Assembly (NCBI RefSeq): GCF_014646295.1 | Contig: NZ_BMNE01000001.1 | Location: forward strand, 310,001-374,000 | Length of the DNA: 64,000 nt | Reading direction: 5' to 3' | Source: Nocardia rhizosphaerihabitans | Lineage (GTDB): Bacteria > Actinomycetota > Actinomycetes > Mycobacteriales > Mycobacteriaceae | Part shown: positions 16,633 through 25,887 of the stretch, piece by piece | Position numbering within the stretch: position 1 is the first letter of the stretch | Layout: each line of letters begins with the position of its first letter | Program-made: the position numbers and the translations under genes | The notes under the pieces: generated by a model | What the model was told of the DNA's origin: nothing | What the model saw: the letters and a program-made list of their open reading frames with translations, nothing else | Databases searched by the model: none

Positions 16633-17325
16633 GTGAGCAGTCATTCGCAGGACCGTTCCATCGCCGGCACCGCCCGGCGCGCCGCATTCGGCCTCGGCGC
16701 CGTCGTGGCCACGCTGGTCGCGATCGCCCCCGCCGCGCAGGCCGTGCCCGTCCACCAGGCGGTCGTCCCCGGCTGCGCCCCGGCCGCCGCTGGCGCGCCC
16801 AACGGCAAGCAGTGGCCCACCGAGCCCGCCCTCACCATCGACCCCGCCGCGGCCTACACCGCGACGCTCGACACCACCTGCGGCACCGTCACGATCGAGC
16901 TCGACGCCGCCGCGGCGCCGCGCACGGTGAACTCGTTCGCCTTCCTCGCAGGTGAGGGCTACTTCGATCACACCCGCTGTCACCGGCTCACCACCCAGGG
17001 CATCTACGTGCTGCAGTGTGGCGACCCCACCGCGACCGGCATGGGCGGCCCCGGCTACAAGTTCGGCGACGAGAACCTCGCCGGCGCGGTCTACCCGGCG
17101 GGCACCGTGGCCATGGCCAACGCGGGCCCCGGCACCAACGGCAGCCAGTTCTTCCTGGTCTACCGCGACACCCAGCTGCCCCCGAGCTACACCCCGTTCG
17201 GCCGGATCACCGAGGGCATGGACGCGCTCACCACCATCGCGAACGCCGGCGTCGCCGGTGGCGGCGGCGACGGCACCCCGGTGGCCGATGTGGTCTTCAA
17301 CGCGGTGACCACCGCACAGGGCTGA
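16633..17325 (+). CDS. secreted cyclophilin-type peptidyl-prolyl isomerase
   Basis: 230 residues from GTG 16633. A Sec-type signal peptide (basic start, then AFGLGAVVATLVAIAPAAQA) has a likely cleavage after AQA near residue 37. The cyclophilin domain follows, with CGTVTIELDAAAAPRTVNSF, the loop FDHTRCHR, GTNGSQFFLVY and FGRITEGMDAL. The extra Cys residues (GCAPAA, TTCGT, TRCHR, LQCGD) could form disulfides outside the cell. It probably assists folding of exported proteins. A strong terminator follows. Confidence 0.9.
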   Translation: MSSHSQDRSIAGTARRAAFGLGAVVATLVAIAPAAQAVPVHQAVVPGCAPAAAGAPNGKQWPTEPALTIDPAAAYTATLDTTCGTVTIELDAAAAPRTVNSFAFLAGEGYFDHTRCHRLTTQGIYVLQCGDPTATGMGGPGYKFGDENLAGAVYPAGTVAMANAGPGTNGSQFFLVYRDTQLPPSYTPFGRITEGMDALTTIANAGVAGGGGDGTPVADVVFNAVTTAQG

Positions 17326-17334
17326 GCAACGGCC

Positions 17335-17370
17335 GAGGGCCGCGTCTCCCGGCTGGGAGACGCGGCCCTC
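17335..17370. terminator. strong terminator behind cyclophilin gene
   Basis: Perfect 16-bp stem, GAGGGCCGCGTCTCCC (17335-17350) with GGGAGACGCGGCCCTC (17355-17370), closed by a GGCT tetraloop. It separates the cyclophilin gene from the convergent 27-codon gene and serves both. Confidence 0.85.
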
Positions 17371-17387
17371 GTCGTACGGCTGGTGGA

Positions 17388-17471
17388 TCAGCCGGCGCTG
17401 ATCGAACTGAACAGGTTCTGGATGGTCTGCAGGATGATCTCGGTCAGCAATTCAGCGGCGGAACCGGCCAT
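17388..17471 (-). CDS. 27-residue amphipathic peptide gene
   Basis: ATG at 17471 has a strong ribosome site (CGAGGAG, 7 nt spacing) and the frame ends TGA at 17388 just before a strong terminator. The peptide reads MAGSAAELLTEIILQTIQNL, then FSSISAG; from AELL onward it can form an amphipathic helix with Leu/Ile on one face and Thr/Gln/Ser on the other. It has no Cys and no signal peptide. Size and amphipathy recall the very small pore-forming peptides of Corynebacteriales (PorA/PorH class), but I see no sequence identity and offer that only as a comparison. It has its own upstream region (17472-17580). Confidence 0.6.
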   Translation of the reverse strand: MAGSAAELLTEIILQTIQNLFSSISAG

Positions 17472-17585
17472 GACAACACTCCTCGTTTACGTGTCCTCAT
17501 CAGGTGTAACGAACATGTGAAGCGTGCCCTATCCACACTGAGTCGCGTGGCGTTTTCGTGAAAAAAAGTCACAGAACTCCGGACG

Positions 17586-17624
17586 CACGGAAGGCCGCGT
17601 CCCGGCGGAACGCGGCCTTCCGTG
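17586..17624. terminator. terminator behind mpa
   Basis: Stem of 14 bp, CACGGAAGGCCGCG (17586-17599) with CGCGGCCTTCCGTG (17611-17624), 11-nt loop, directly downstream of the mpa stop. Confidence 0.8.
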
Positions 17625-17631
17625 TCGATCT

Positions 17632-19392
17632 CTACAGGTACTGACCCGTATTCGACTCCGTGTCGATCGCCCTGCTTGCCGAGGCGTTCTTGCCGGTGAC
17701 CAGCGTGCGGATGTAGACGATCCGCTCACCCTTCTTGCCCGAGATCCTGGCCCAGTCGTCCGGGTTGGTCGTGTTGGGCAGGTCCTCGTTCTCGGCGAAC
17801 TCGTCGACGATCGAATCGAAGAGGTGCTGTATCCGCAGACCCGGGTTACCGGTGTCGAGCACGGACTTGATCGCGTACTTCTTCGCCCGGTCGACGATGT
17901 TCTGGATCATCGCGCCGGAGTTGAAGTCCTTGAAGTACAGGACTTCCTTGTCACCGTTGGCGTAGGTGACCTCCAGGAACCGGTTGTCGTCGCTCTCGGC
18001 GTACATCCGCTCGACGACCTTCTCGATCATCGCCTCCACGCACGCGGCCTTGTCGCCGTCGAACTCGCGCAGATCGCTCTCGTGCAGCGGCAGCGTCTCG
18101 GTGAGGTACTTGGAGAAGATGTCCTGTGCCGATTCCGCGTCCGGCCGCTCGATCTTGATCTTCACGTCCAGGCGGCCCGGCCGCAGGATCGCGGGGTCGA
18201 TCATGTCCTCGCGGTTGGACGCGCCGATCACGATGACGTTCTCGAGCCCCTCCACGCCGTCGATCTCCGAAAGCAGCTGCGGCACAACGGTGGTCTCCAC
18301 ATCGGAGGAGACACCCGAACCGCGGGTGCGGAAGATCGAGTCCATCTCGTCGAAGAACACGATCACCGGCGTGCCCTCGGAGGCCTTCTCGCGCGCCCGC
18401 TGGAAGATGATCCGGATGTGGCGCTCGGTCTCACCGACGAACTTGTTGAGCAGCTCGGGGCCCTTGATGTTGAGGAAGAAGGACTTGGCCTCCTTGGCGT
18501 CCTCACCGCGGGCTTCGGCGATCTTCTTGGCCAGCGAGTTGGCGACGGCCTTGGCGATCAACGTCTTACCGCAACCGGGCGGACCGTAGAGCAGCACGCC
18601 CTTGGGCGGGCGCAGCGCGTACTCGCGGAACAGATCCTTGTGCAGGAACGGCAGTTCCACGGCGTCGCGGATCTGCTCGATCTGGCGGCCCAGGCCACCG
18701 ATGTCGGTGTAGTCGACGTCGGGAACCTCTTCCAGCACAAGGTCTTCGACCTCGGCCTTGGGAATGCGCTCGAACGCGAAGCCGGCCTTGGTGTCGACCA
18801 GCAGCGAATCACCCGGCCGCAGTTTGCGAATCGGTGAGTCGGGATCGTCGAGATCGTCGTACTCGGCGACCTTGGACAGCGGCCCGGACAACCAGACGAC
18901 ACGCTCCTCGTCGGCGTGGCCGACCACCAGGGCGCGCCTGCCGTCGTCGAGAATCTCGCGCAGCGTGCCGATTTCACCGATGGCGTCGAACTTTCCGGCT
19001 TCGACGACGGTGAGCGCCTCGTTGAGCCGGACCGTCTGGCCGTACTCGAGCGTCGCGACGTCGATGTTGGGCGAGCAGGTGAGGCGCATCTTGCGACCGG
19101 AGGTGAACACGTCGACCGTCTGATCGTCGTAGCTGTGGATGACGATGCCGTAGCCGCTGGGCGGCTGGCCCAGGCGATCGACTTCCTCCCGCAGGGCGAT
19201 CAGTTGCTGGCGCGCTTCCTTGAGCGTGTCCATCAACTTGCCGTTGCGGATGGTCAGCGAATCGATCCGTGCTTCCAATTCGCGTGCGCGATCCGGCGAG
19301 TCGGCGAGTTGCCTGCGAAGAGCAGCCGCCTCGGCGCGTACCGCCTCGAGCTCTCGCCAGGCCGCCGAATCCGAATTCTCGTTGGGGCTCAT
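17632..19392 (-). CDS. mpa: proteasomal ATPase Mpa/ARC
   Basis: 586 residues. Hexameric AAA ATPase that binds Pup, unfolds the tagged protein and feeds it to the 20S core. Order of parts: N-terminal coiled coil (about 8-75, binds Pup), two OB-fold domains (about 78-215), AAA module with Walker A GPPGCGKT (270-277) and Walker B VIVFFDEM (343-350), arginine-containing sensor region, and a C-terminal GQYL tail that docks into PrcA pockets. The ATG has a strong ribosome site (GGGAGGAG). It stands about 10 kb from dop and pup and must be expressed separately. Confidence 0.97.
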   Translation of the reverse strand: MSPNENSDSAAWRELEAVRAEAAALRRQLADSPDRARELEARIDSLTIRNGKLMDTLKEARQQLIALREEVDRLGQPPSGYGIVIHSYDDQTVDVFTSGRKMRLTCSPNIDVATLEYGQTVRLNEALTVVEAGKFDAIGEIGTLREILDDGRRALVVGHADEERVVWLSGPLSKVAEYDDLDDPDSPIRKLRPGDSLLVDTKAGFAFERIPKAEVEDLVLEEVPDVDYTDIGGLGRQIEQIRDAVELPFLHKDLFREYALRPPKGVLLYGPPGCGKTLIAKAVANSLAKKIAEARGEDAKEAKSFFLNIKGPELLNKFVGETERHIRIIFQRAREKASEGTPVIVFFDEMDSIFRTRGSGVSSDVETTVVPQLLSEIDGVEGLENVIVIGASNREDMIDPAILRPGRLDVKIKIERPDAESAQDIFSKYLTETLPLHESDLREFDGDKAACVEAMIEKVVERMYAESDDNRFLEVTYANGDKEVLYFKDFNSGAMIQNIVDRAKKYAIKSVLDTGNPGLRIQHLFDSIVDEFAENEDLPNTTNPDDWARISGKKGERIVYIRTLVTGKNASASRAIDTESNTGQYL

Positions 19393-19507
19393 GATGCTGC
19401 TCCTCCCAGTCCCGGTCTTTCAACGCTACCGGGCGCGGTCCGTTCTCGCTTTCCGACATGGTTTCGTCGTGATCACATCTTGTACGGCGATGGGCCGGTC
19501 CGGGGCC

Positions 19508-19527
19508 GTGTTAGGCTCCCCTAACAC
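19508..19527. promoter_or_regulatory. perfect dyad between mpa and lipoprotein gene
   Basis: GTGTTAGG (19508-19515) and CCTAACAC (19520-19527) are perfect inverted arms around CTCC. The TTAGG/CCTAA arms recall DtxR/IdeR iron boxes, but only about 13 of 19 positions fit that consensus in the best alignment. Regulator unknown. Confidence 0.45.
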
Positions 19528-19584
19528 CCCGCCCCGGGGCACTCGGCGAGTGCACTCGCCCATCGAGCCGAAAGGTTGCTGAGC

Positions 19585-20115
19585 ATGCTCCTTCCTACCC
19601 GCACGATCCGTGTCACCGTCGCTACCGCCGCTGCGGCACTCGCCGTCACCGTCGGACTGACCGGTTGCGGCGGCTCCGACGATTCCTCGACGAACGCCAA
19701 CAGCAGCAGTACCAGTATCGCGGCCGCTCCGTCCAGCATTTCGGCAACCCCGGCTCCGTCCGGTGACAACGCCGCCGCCCCCACGGCCGATTCCCTGAAG
19801 GCGACGTTGATCAAGTTCGCCGATCCCGCGCTGTCCACCGACGAGAAGGCGAAGCTGATCGTCAACGGCGATGCGCGCAAGTCCAACATCGACCAGATGA
19901 ACGGCATGCTGGCCGGCTACACCCTTACCTTCGCCGTCGACAACGTCGCGACCAGCGGAAACACCGCGACCGCCGATGTCACCATCACCTCCCCGCACGG
20001 CACCGCGCCCGCCTTCCCGGTCACCTGGGAGCAGGTCGACGGCACCTGGAAGCTCTCCGACGCCAGCGGCTGCCTGCTGCTCGGCTTCGCCCAGGCCCCC
20101 TGCACGCCCGCCTGA
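19585..20115 (+). CDS. LppK/MTB12-like lipoprotein
   Basis: 176 residues from ATG 19585 (GAAAGG, 9 nt spacing). A lipoprotein signal peptide ends in the lipobox VGLTGC, followed by a Ser/Asn/Ala-rich linker. The folded domain (SLKATLIKFADPALSTDEKA, then KLIVNGDARK) resembles the low-molecular-weight antigen MTB12 and LppK. M. tuberculosis also has lppK (Rv2116) directly beside mpa, so position supports the call. It should be anchored to the outer face of the plasma membrane. Function unknown. The last Cys residues (SGCLLLGFAQAPCTPA) could pair. Confidence 0.8.
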   Translation: MLLPTRTIRVTVATAAAALAVTVGLTGCGGSDDSSTNANSSSTSIAAAPSSISATPAPSGDNAAAPTADSLKATLIKFADPALSTDEKAKLIVNGDARKSNIDQMNGMLAGYTLTFAVDNVATSGNTATADVTITSPHGTAPAFPVTWEQVDGTWKLSDASGCLLLGFAQAPCTPA

Positions 20116-20126
20116 GGCCCGCGCGC

Positions 20127-20157
20127 GCCCCGGGTAGTCCGCGAGTACAGCCGGGGC
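20127..20157 (+). terminator. terminator behind lipoprotein gene
   Basis: GCCCCGG (20127-20133) pairs with CCGGGGC (20151-20157), 17-nt loop, followed by CTTTCG. Confidence 0.5.
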
Positions 20158-20265
20158 CTTTCGCTCGCTGTGAACTGCACAGAGAACCCGCGGTCGCCGT
20201 TTCCCGGTGACGGCCGTCCCTAGCGTGTCGCGAGACATGACCGTGTGGGCGAAGGGCTGGACGCG

Positions 20266-21816
20266 ATGCCGGGTACGCGAGAGAAGCTGGAGCAGCTGCG
20301 GGAGGCGCTGGCGCAAGCCGCCGAACCCGCGGGGGCGAGCGGGGTCGCCAAGCGCGCGGCCAAGGGGATCCCGAGCGTCCGCGAACGGGTGCGCGCGCTG
20401 CTCGACCCCGGGAGCTTCCTCGAGATCGGGGCGATGGCCCGGCAGCCGGGCAATCCGAACGCCATGTACGGCGACGGGGTGGTCACCGGACGCGGCCTGA
20501 TCGACGGCAGGCCCGTCGTGGTGATCGCCCACGATCAGACCGTCTACGGCGGCACCGCGGGCGAGATGTTCGGCCGCAAGGTCGAGAACGCGCTGCGGTT
20601 CGCCTTCGACAAGGCCTGCCCGGTGGTCGCGATCAACGATTCCGGTGGCGCCCGGATCCAGGACGCCGTCGCCTCGCTGGCCTGGTTCGCCAAGATGAGT
20701 CGCCGCCAGGAGCGGCTGTCGGGTTTCGTGCCACAGGTGTCGATCATGCTCGGCAAGTGCGCGGCGGGCGCGGTCTACGGGCCGGTCAACACCGATGTGC
20801 TCGTCGCCACGGAGAACTCGTACATGTTCGTCACCGGGCCCGAGGTGATCAAGGCCGTCACCGGCGAGGACGTGAGCATGGAGGAGCTCGGCGGCGCGCA
20901 CAATCAGGTCCGCAACGGCACCATCCACCACGTGAGCTCCACCGAGGAGGAGGCCTTCGCCTGGGCCAGAGCGTATTTGAGCTTCCTGCCGTCGAGCTGC
21001 CTGGAGCAGCCGCCGATCGTCAATCCCGGTCTGGAACCCGAGACCACCGTCACCGACCGGGAACTCGACTCGATCATCCCCGACTCGGATCGGGAGGGTT
21101 ACGACATGCACGAGATCCTGCTGCGGATCTTCGACGACGGCGATTTCCACGAGATCCGTTCCGGCACAGCCCAGAACCTGATCACCGGCTTCACCCGCGT
21201 CGACGGCAGGCCGGTCGGTGTGGTCGCCAATCAGCCGCTGGTGCTCGGCGGTGCGATCGACGCCAAATGCTCCGACAAAGCGACCCACTTCATCCGCCTC
21301 TGCGACGCGTTCGGGCTGCCGTTGGTCTTCGTCGCCGACACCCCCGGCGTGCTGCCCGGCATCGAGGAGGAACGCAACGGGGTGATCGTGCGCGGCGGCC
21401 GGGTGTTTCGCGCCATCATCGAGGCGACGGTGCCGATCATCAATCTCGTGGTGCGCAAATCCTACGGGGGCGCTTATGGATTCATGGCCTGCAAGCAGAT
21501 CGGCGCCGATGTCAGCTTCGCGTGGCCGACCGCGCGGATCGCCGTGATCGGCGCCGAGAGCGCGGTCGACCTGATCGGGCGCAAGCAACTCCAGCAGGTG
21601 CCCGAAGACCAGCGCCCGGCCGTGCGTGAGGCGATGATCGACCATTACAACGCCACCGTCGCCACGCCCTGGGTGGCCGCCGAACGCGGCTACATCGATG
21701 CCGTCATCGAGCCGTCCCAGACCCGCCTGGAGATCCGGCACGCCCTGCGCCTGTTGCGGGAGAAGGAGCAGTCCGTGGAACCGAATCCCCGCAAGCACAG
21801 CCTGTTTCCGGTGTGA
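20266..21816 (+). CDS. acyl-CoA carboxylase beta (carboxyltransferase) subunit
   Basis: 516 residues from ATG 20266 (GAAGGG, 10 nt spacing). It transfers carboxyl from biotin to an acyl-CoA. Two crotonase-like halves are visible: the first oxyanion-hole segment in [15 protein letters not shown] and [15 protein letters not shown], the second in [20 protein letters not shown] and [18 protein letters not shown]. Sequence is of the propionyl/acetyl-CoA carboxylase (AccD/PccB) type. No biotin-carrying alpha subunit is adjacent, so it must pair with one encoded elsewhere; specificity is unresolved. Confidence 0.92.
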   Translation: MPGTREKLEQLREALAQAAEPAGASGVAKRAAKGIPSVRERVRALLDPGSFLEIGAMARQPGNPNAMYGDGVVTGRGLIDGRPVVVIAHDQTVYGGTAGEMFGRKVENALRFAFDKACPVVAINDSGGARIQDAVASLAWFAKMSRRQERLSGFVPQVSIMLGKCAAGAVYGPVNTDVLVATENSYMFVTGPEVIKAVTGEDVSMEELGGAHNQVRNGTIHHVSSTEEEAFAWARAYLSFLPSSCLEQPPIVNPGLEPETTVTDRELDSIIPDSDREGYDMHEILLRIFDDGDFHEIRSGTAQNLITGFTRVDGRPVGVVANQPLVLGGAIDAKCSDKATHFIRLCDAFGLPLVFVADTPGVLPGIEEERNGVIVRGGRVFRAIIEATVPIINLVVRKSYGGAYGFMACKQIGADVSFAWPTARIAVIGAESAVDLIGRKQLQQVPEDQRPAVREAMIDHYNATVATPWVAAERGYIDAVIEPSQTRLEIRHALRLLREKEQSVEPNPRKHSLFPV

Positions 21817-21821
21817 GGCGC

Positions 21822-22331
21822 TCAGTCCGGCAGCCGCCGGACATAGAGCTGCTGGGCGGCGCGGGCCACGAGTGTGCCGCGCCCGTCGACGATCTCGGCG
21901 CTGTGCTCGGTGATCGACTTCGCCCCCGATTCGGTGGCCTGCCGGATCTCGGCGACCTGCTCGCGCGACAGGCCCATGGTGGTGGTGACGGTGCCGCGGC
22001 CCGGGACGAGGAACTCGATGGACCCGGTGATGTTCCAGATCCGGTAGCCGCGGCCGAGCTGGCCGTAGGCCATGATCGCGAAGAACGGGTCGGTCATCGA
22101 GTACAGGGTGCCGCCGAACGCGGCCCGGTTGGGATTGTTGCGGTTCCACGGGCGCACCGTGTAATCGACCCGGACCGAAGTCCAGTCGGCGGCAATGTGT
22201 TTCACCCGTACCCCGCCGAACAGATACGGCGGGAAGACGTTGAACAGCGCGCGGTAGATCCGCGGCGACTCACCGGGATACAGCGTCCCGGCGGACGGGT
22301 CCTTCGCGGCGGTCGGTTCGATTCTCGACAT
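21822..22331 (-). CDS. DUF4442 hotdog-fold protein
   Basis: 169 residues from ATG 22331 (GGGAGGG, 6 nt spacing). Hotdog-fold features: FNVFPPYLFGGVRVKHIAAD, then NRAAFGGTLYSMTDPFFAI (the helix over the active-site groove) and GTVTTTMGLSREQ. DUF4442 members are related to PaaI-type acyl-CoA thioesterases. The conserved region NRNNPNRAAFGGTLYSM carries the Asn and Gly seen in such enzymes. A thioesterase role is plausible but unproven. Convergent with the carboxylase gene, 5 bp apart. Confidence 0.8.
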   Translation of the reverse strand: MSRIEPTAAKDPSAGTLYPGESPRIYRALFNVFPPYLFGGVRVKHIAADWTSVRVDYTVRPWNRNNPNRAAFGGTLYSMTDPFFAIMAYGQLGRGYRIWNITGSIEFLVPGRGTVTTTMGLSREQVAEIRQATESGAKSITEHSAEIVDGRGTLVARAAQQLYVRRLPD

Positions 22332-22393
22332 GGGGTTCCCTCCCTGTGCCCCGGCCGATGAGCCGGATTCACACCGCTCCCCCCCGGGAGGCG

Positions 22394-22431
22394 GCTTTCG
22401 ATGTGGGCGCTCGCGCGCCCACATCGAAAGC
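22394..22431. terminator. strong terminator behind trmI
   Basis: Perfect 17-bp stem, GCTTTCGATGTGGGCGC (22394-22410) with GCGCCCACATCGAAAGC (22415-22431), closed by a TCGC tetraloop, downstream of trmI and upstream of the DUF4442 gene. Confidence 0.85.
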
Positions 22432-22460
22432 TGCCCCGGATCCGAGGTGCCGAAACCTCG

Positions 22461-23372
<912 letters not shown>

Positions 23373-23457
23373 CTACCCGTTGTCGTCGGAATGCCGCGAT
23401 CTCGGCAGCGGGCGCCGCGCGCACCGAATCGTCGCGATCGGTGTCGGTGGCTGCCGT

Positions 23458-23463
23458 TACCCT
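23458..23463 (+). promoter_or_regulatory. -10 element of RecB-like gene, leaderless start
   Basis: TACCCT 7 nt before ATG 23471; no ribosome site. Confidence 0.5.
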
Positions 23464-23470
23464 GCGCAGT

Positions 23471-24376
23471 ATGTCAGTGCCCGTGTCCGTATCCCTCGCC
23501 GCCGACACCGCCGACGAACCGGTTCGCCGGTCGCGTCCGGCGTTGTCGCCTTCGCGGGCAGCCGATTTCAAGCAGTGCCCGTTGAAGTACCGGTTGCGGG
23601 CGGTCGACCGGATTCCGGAGCCGCCGTCGCGGGCCGCCGTGCGCGGCACCGTCGTGCACGCGGTGCTCGAGGACCTGTTCGGGCTGCCCGCCGCCGATCG
23701 TCATCCGCAGCGGGCCGCGGAGCTGGTGCCCGGTGCGTGGGATCGGGTGCGCGCCGATCGCGACGATATCGATCAGCTGGTCGCGGCCGGCGGCCCGGAG
23801 GCGCTGTTCGAGGAGGTGCGGCGGCTGGTCGAGAGCTACTACGAGCTGGAGGACCCGACCAGGTTCGAGCCGCACGCGCTCGAGGAGCGGGTGGAGGTCG
23901 ATCTGGCCGGTGAGATCCCGCTGCGCGGGTTCGTCGACCGCATCGATGTCGCCCCGAACGGTCTGCTGCGGGTCGTCGACTACAAGACCGGCCGCGCCCC
24001 CGGACCGCTGCACGAGGCGCGCGCGCTGTTCCAGCTCAAGTTCTACGCGCTGATGATCCTGCGCACCCGCGACATCGTGCCCGCCCAGCTGCGCCTGATC
24101 TACCTGGCCGACAAGGTACTGCTCACCTACGCCCCCGACCGCGAGGAGCTGGAGCGCTTCGAGCGCATTCTGATCGCGCTGTGGCAGGCGATCCTCGAGG
24201 CGGGCCGCACCGGCGACTTCCCGCCGAACCGCAACGCCATGTGCCGCTTCTGTGATTTCCAGAGCCTGTGCCCGGAGTTCGGTGGCACCCCGCCGCCGTA
24301 TCCGGGGTGGCCGCAGCAGGATTCGGCACCGGTCGAGCTGGGTCTGCCGGACGTGCGGCCGCCCGAGGACGTCTGA
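23471..24376 (+). CDS. RecB-family PD-(D/E)XK nuclease with Fe-S cysteines
   Basis: 301 residues from ATG 23471. Nuclease motifs in order: SPSRAADFKQCPLKYRL, RGTVVHAVLEDLF (His of motif I), GFVDRIDVAPNG (metal-binding Asp) and VVDYKTGRAP (D-x-K). The C-terminal CRFCDFQSLCPEF together with the early Cys in FKQCP gives the four-cysteine pattern of AddB/Cas4-type 4Fe-4S nucleases. It corresponds by position to Rv2119. No helicase domain and no CRISPR genes are near, so it is a stand-alone repair-type nuclease of unknown partner. Confidence 0.9.
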   Translation: MSVPVSVSLAADTADEPVRRSRPALSPSRAADFKQCPLKYRLRAVDRIPEPPSRAAVRGTVVHAVLEDLFGLPAADRHPQRAAELVPGAWDRVRADRDDIDQLVAAGGPEALFEEVRRLVESYYELEDPTRFEPHALEERVEVDLAGEIPLRGFVDRIDVAPNGLLRVVDYKTGRAPGPLHEARALFQLKFYALMILRTRDIVPAQLRLIYLADKVLLTYAPDREELERFERILIALWQAILEAGRTGDFPPNRNAMCRFCDFQSLCPEFGGTPPPYPGWPQQDSAPVELGLPDVRPPEDV

Positions 24377-24405
24377 GCGCCGGGCTCCCCCGCCGGACCT
24401 GCACG

Positions 24406-24434
24406 GCGCGGCCGCCGATCACCGACGGCCGCGC
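24406..24434. terminator. terminator between RecB-like and YeiH-like genes
   Basis: GCGCGGCCG (24406-24414) pairs with CGGCCGCGC (24426-24434), 11-nt loop, between two convergent genes. Confidence 0.65.
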
Positions 24435-24441
24435 GACGGGA

Positions 24442-25569
24442 TCACACGCTGAAGTCGCGGAACAACAGCACCGAGAGACCGAGGCCGACAGCCAGGTTCA
24501 CCACGGCGGCCGATCCGAAGACTGCGATCGGCCGCCAGCCCGCCTCGCGCAGTCCGCGTAGCGAGAACTCCAGGCCGATGGAGACGAAGGCCAGGATCAG
24601 GAACCAGGTGCGCAGATCGTTGACGATCGCGATGTGCGCGGCGCCGGTCTTCTTGTCGACCGACTGCAGATACAGGGTGCCGATGATCGAGGCGGCGATG
24701 AAGCCGAGCACGAACTTCGGGAACCTGGACCAGAATTCGCCCAGGCTCGGCCTTGCCGCGCCCGGGGTGCGGTCGACATGGAAGGCGAACCAGGCCGTGA
24801 GCGCGATCGCGACGAGCCCGATCAGCGCGTTCTGCGTGGTCTTGACGATCGTGGCGATCTTCAGCGCGTCCTCACCGGCGAGCGCGCCCGCCGCGGCCAC
24901 CGCCGCCGTGGTGTCGATATTGCCGCCGATCCAGGCGCCCGCCACCGCGTCGGACAGGCCGAAAGCCTCGGCGAGCCAGGGCAACAGGAAGATCGACGGC
25001 AGCGCGAAGATGATCACCAGCGACGCCGCGTAGGCGATCTGCTCGCGCCGCGCCTGCACCGCACCCGCCGCGGCGATCGCCGCGCTCACCCCGCAGATCG
25101 ACACCGCCGAGGACAGCAGCGCCCGCAGCTTGTCGTCGAGCCCGAGTTTGCCGCCGAACCACCAGGTGAACCCGAAGACGATGGTGATCAACGCCAGCGC
25201 CTGGATGATCGACGGCCCCGCCGCCGTCACCAGGATCTTCAGGTTGATCGACGCACCGAGCAGCACCACCCCGGTCTTGATGAAGAACTCGGTCCGGAAC
25301 CCGGCCGAAAGCCGTTCCCGCAGACCCAGTTTGCTCAGCACCACATTGCCGGCGAGCCCGATCGCGATCGCGTACACGGGATACTCGATCGTCTTGGCCA
25401 CCCGTTTGAACGGCGTGTCCGCCGCCCACTGCGGCACCTGCGTATCGAAGAACCGGGTCAGCGCGCCGAGGGCGAGCACCAGCAGGATCCCCGCCACGAT
25501 ATCGGTCACCGTCGGGCGCGGATTGGCCTGCAGCGCCGCGGTTTCGGTCGTCGTCTTCGGCTCGCTCAT
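24442..25569 (-). CDS. YeiH/UPF0324-family membrane protein (putative sulfate exporter)
   Basis: 375 residues from ATG 25569; this start overlaps the stop of the small gene upstream (TGATG), and the in-frame ATG at 25584 lies inside that gene. About ten hydrophobic helices are seen. Family signatures: FFIKTGVVLLGASINLKILV, then SSAVSICGVSAAIAAAGAV and AGAWIGGNIDTTAAVAAAGA. Members are annotated as putative sulfate exporters without strong proof. M. tuberculosis has an integral membrane gene (Rv2120c) at the same place, though I cannot say it is orthologous. Confidence 0.87.
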   Translation of the reverse strand: MSEPKTTTETAALQANPRPTVTDIVAGILLVLALGALTRFFDTQVPQWAADTPFKRVAKTIEYPVYAIAIGLAGNVVLSKLGLRERLSAGFRTEFFIKTGVVLLGASINLKILVTAAGPSIIQALALITIVFGFTWWFGGKLGLDDKLRALLSSAVSICGVSAAIAAAGAVQARREQIAYAASLVIIFALPSIFLLPWLAEAFGLSDAVAGAWIGGNIDTTAAVAAAGALAGEDALKIATIVKTTQNALIGLVAIALTAWFAFHVDRTPGAARPSLGEFWSRFPKFVLGFIAASIIGTLYLQSVDKKTGAAHIAIVNDLRTWFLILAFVSIGLEFSLRGLREAGWRPIAVFGSAAVVNLAVGLGLSVLLFRDFSV

Positions 25570-25703
25570 CACGGAACCAGCCACTCGGGAATCGCCCCGA
25601 CCAGCACGAGGCTGATCAGCGCGAGGCCGACGGCCGTGGCCAGCCAGTCCTCGTTCCAGGTGAATGCGCTACCCGGCCGCGGCTCGGGCGGTGTCTGCGA
25701 CAC
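25569..25703 (-). CDS. 44-residue single-helix membrane protein coupled to YeiH-like gene
   Basis: GTG at 25703 with a strong ribosome site (AAGGAG, 5 nt spacing). The frame ends in a TGA that shares a base with the ATG of the exporter gene. The N-terminus is proline-rich (SQTPPEPRPGSAFTWNEDW) and one helix follows (LATAVGLALISLVLVGAIPE). The FTWNEDWLA block before the helix looks conserved rather than random. Translational coupling suggests a small subunit or stability partner of the exporter. No function is known to me. Confidence 0.7.
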   Translation of the reverse strand: MSQTPPEPRPGSAFTWNEDWLATAVGLALISLVLVGAIPEWLVP

Positions 25704-25825
25704 GGTGACTCCTTGTGTTCCTCATCGAGAAACCGCAAGGTAGCAACGCACTCCCCCACCCCACACCGATTGTGCTCACCCTGAACCGATCTCGCGCAGC
25801 ACGGCCCCCACCCGGCTGACTACGC

Positions 25826-25864
25826 GAACGGCCCGACGAGCGAATCTAGCTCGTCGGGCCGTTC
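25826..25864. terminator. terminator behind hisG
   Basis: Perfect 16-bp stem, GAACGGCCCGACGAGC (25826-25841) with GCTCGTCGGGCCGTTC (25849-25864), 7-nt loop. Confidence 0.85.
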
Positions 25865-25887
25865 CTCGCGGATCGGGGCGAATCGGG

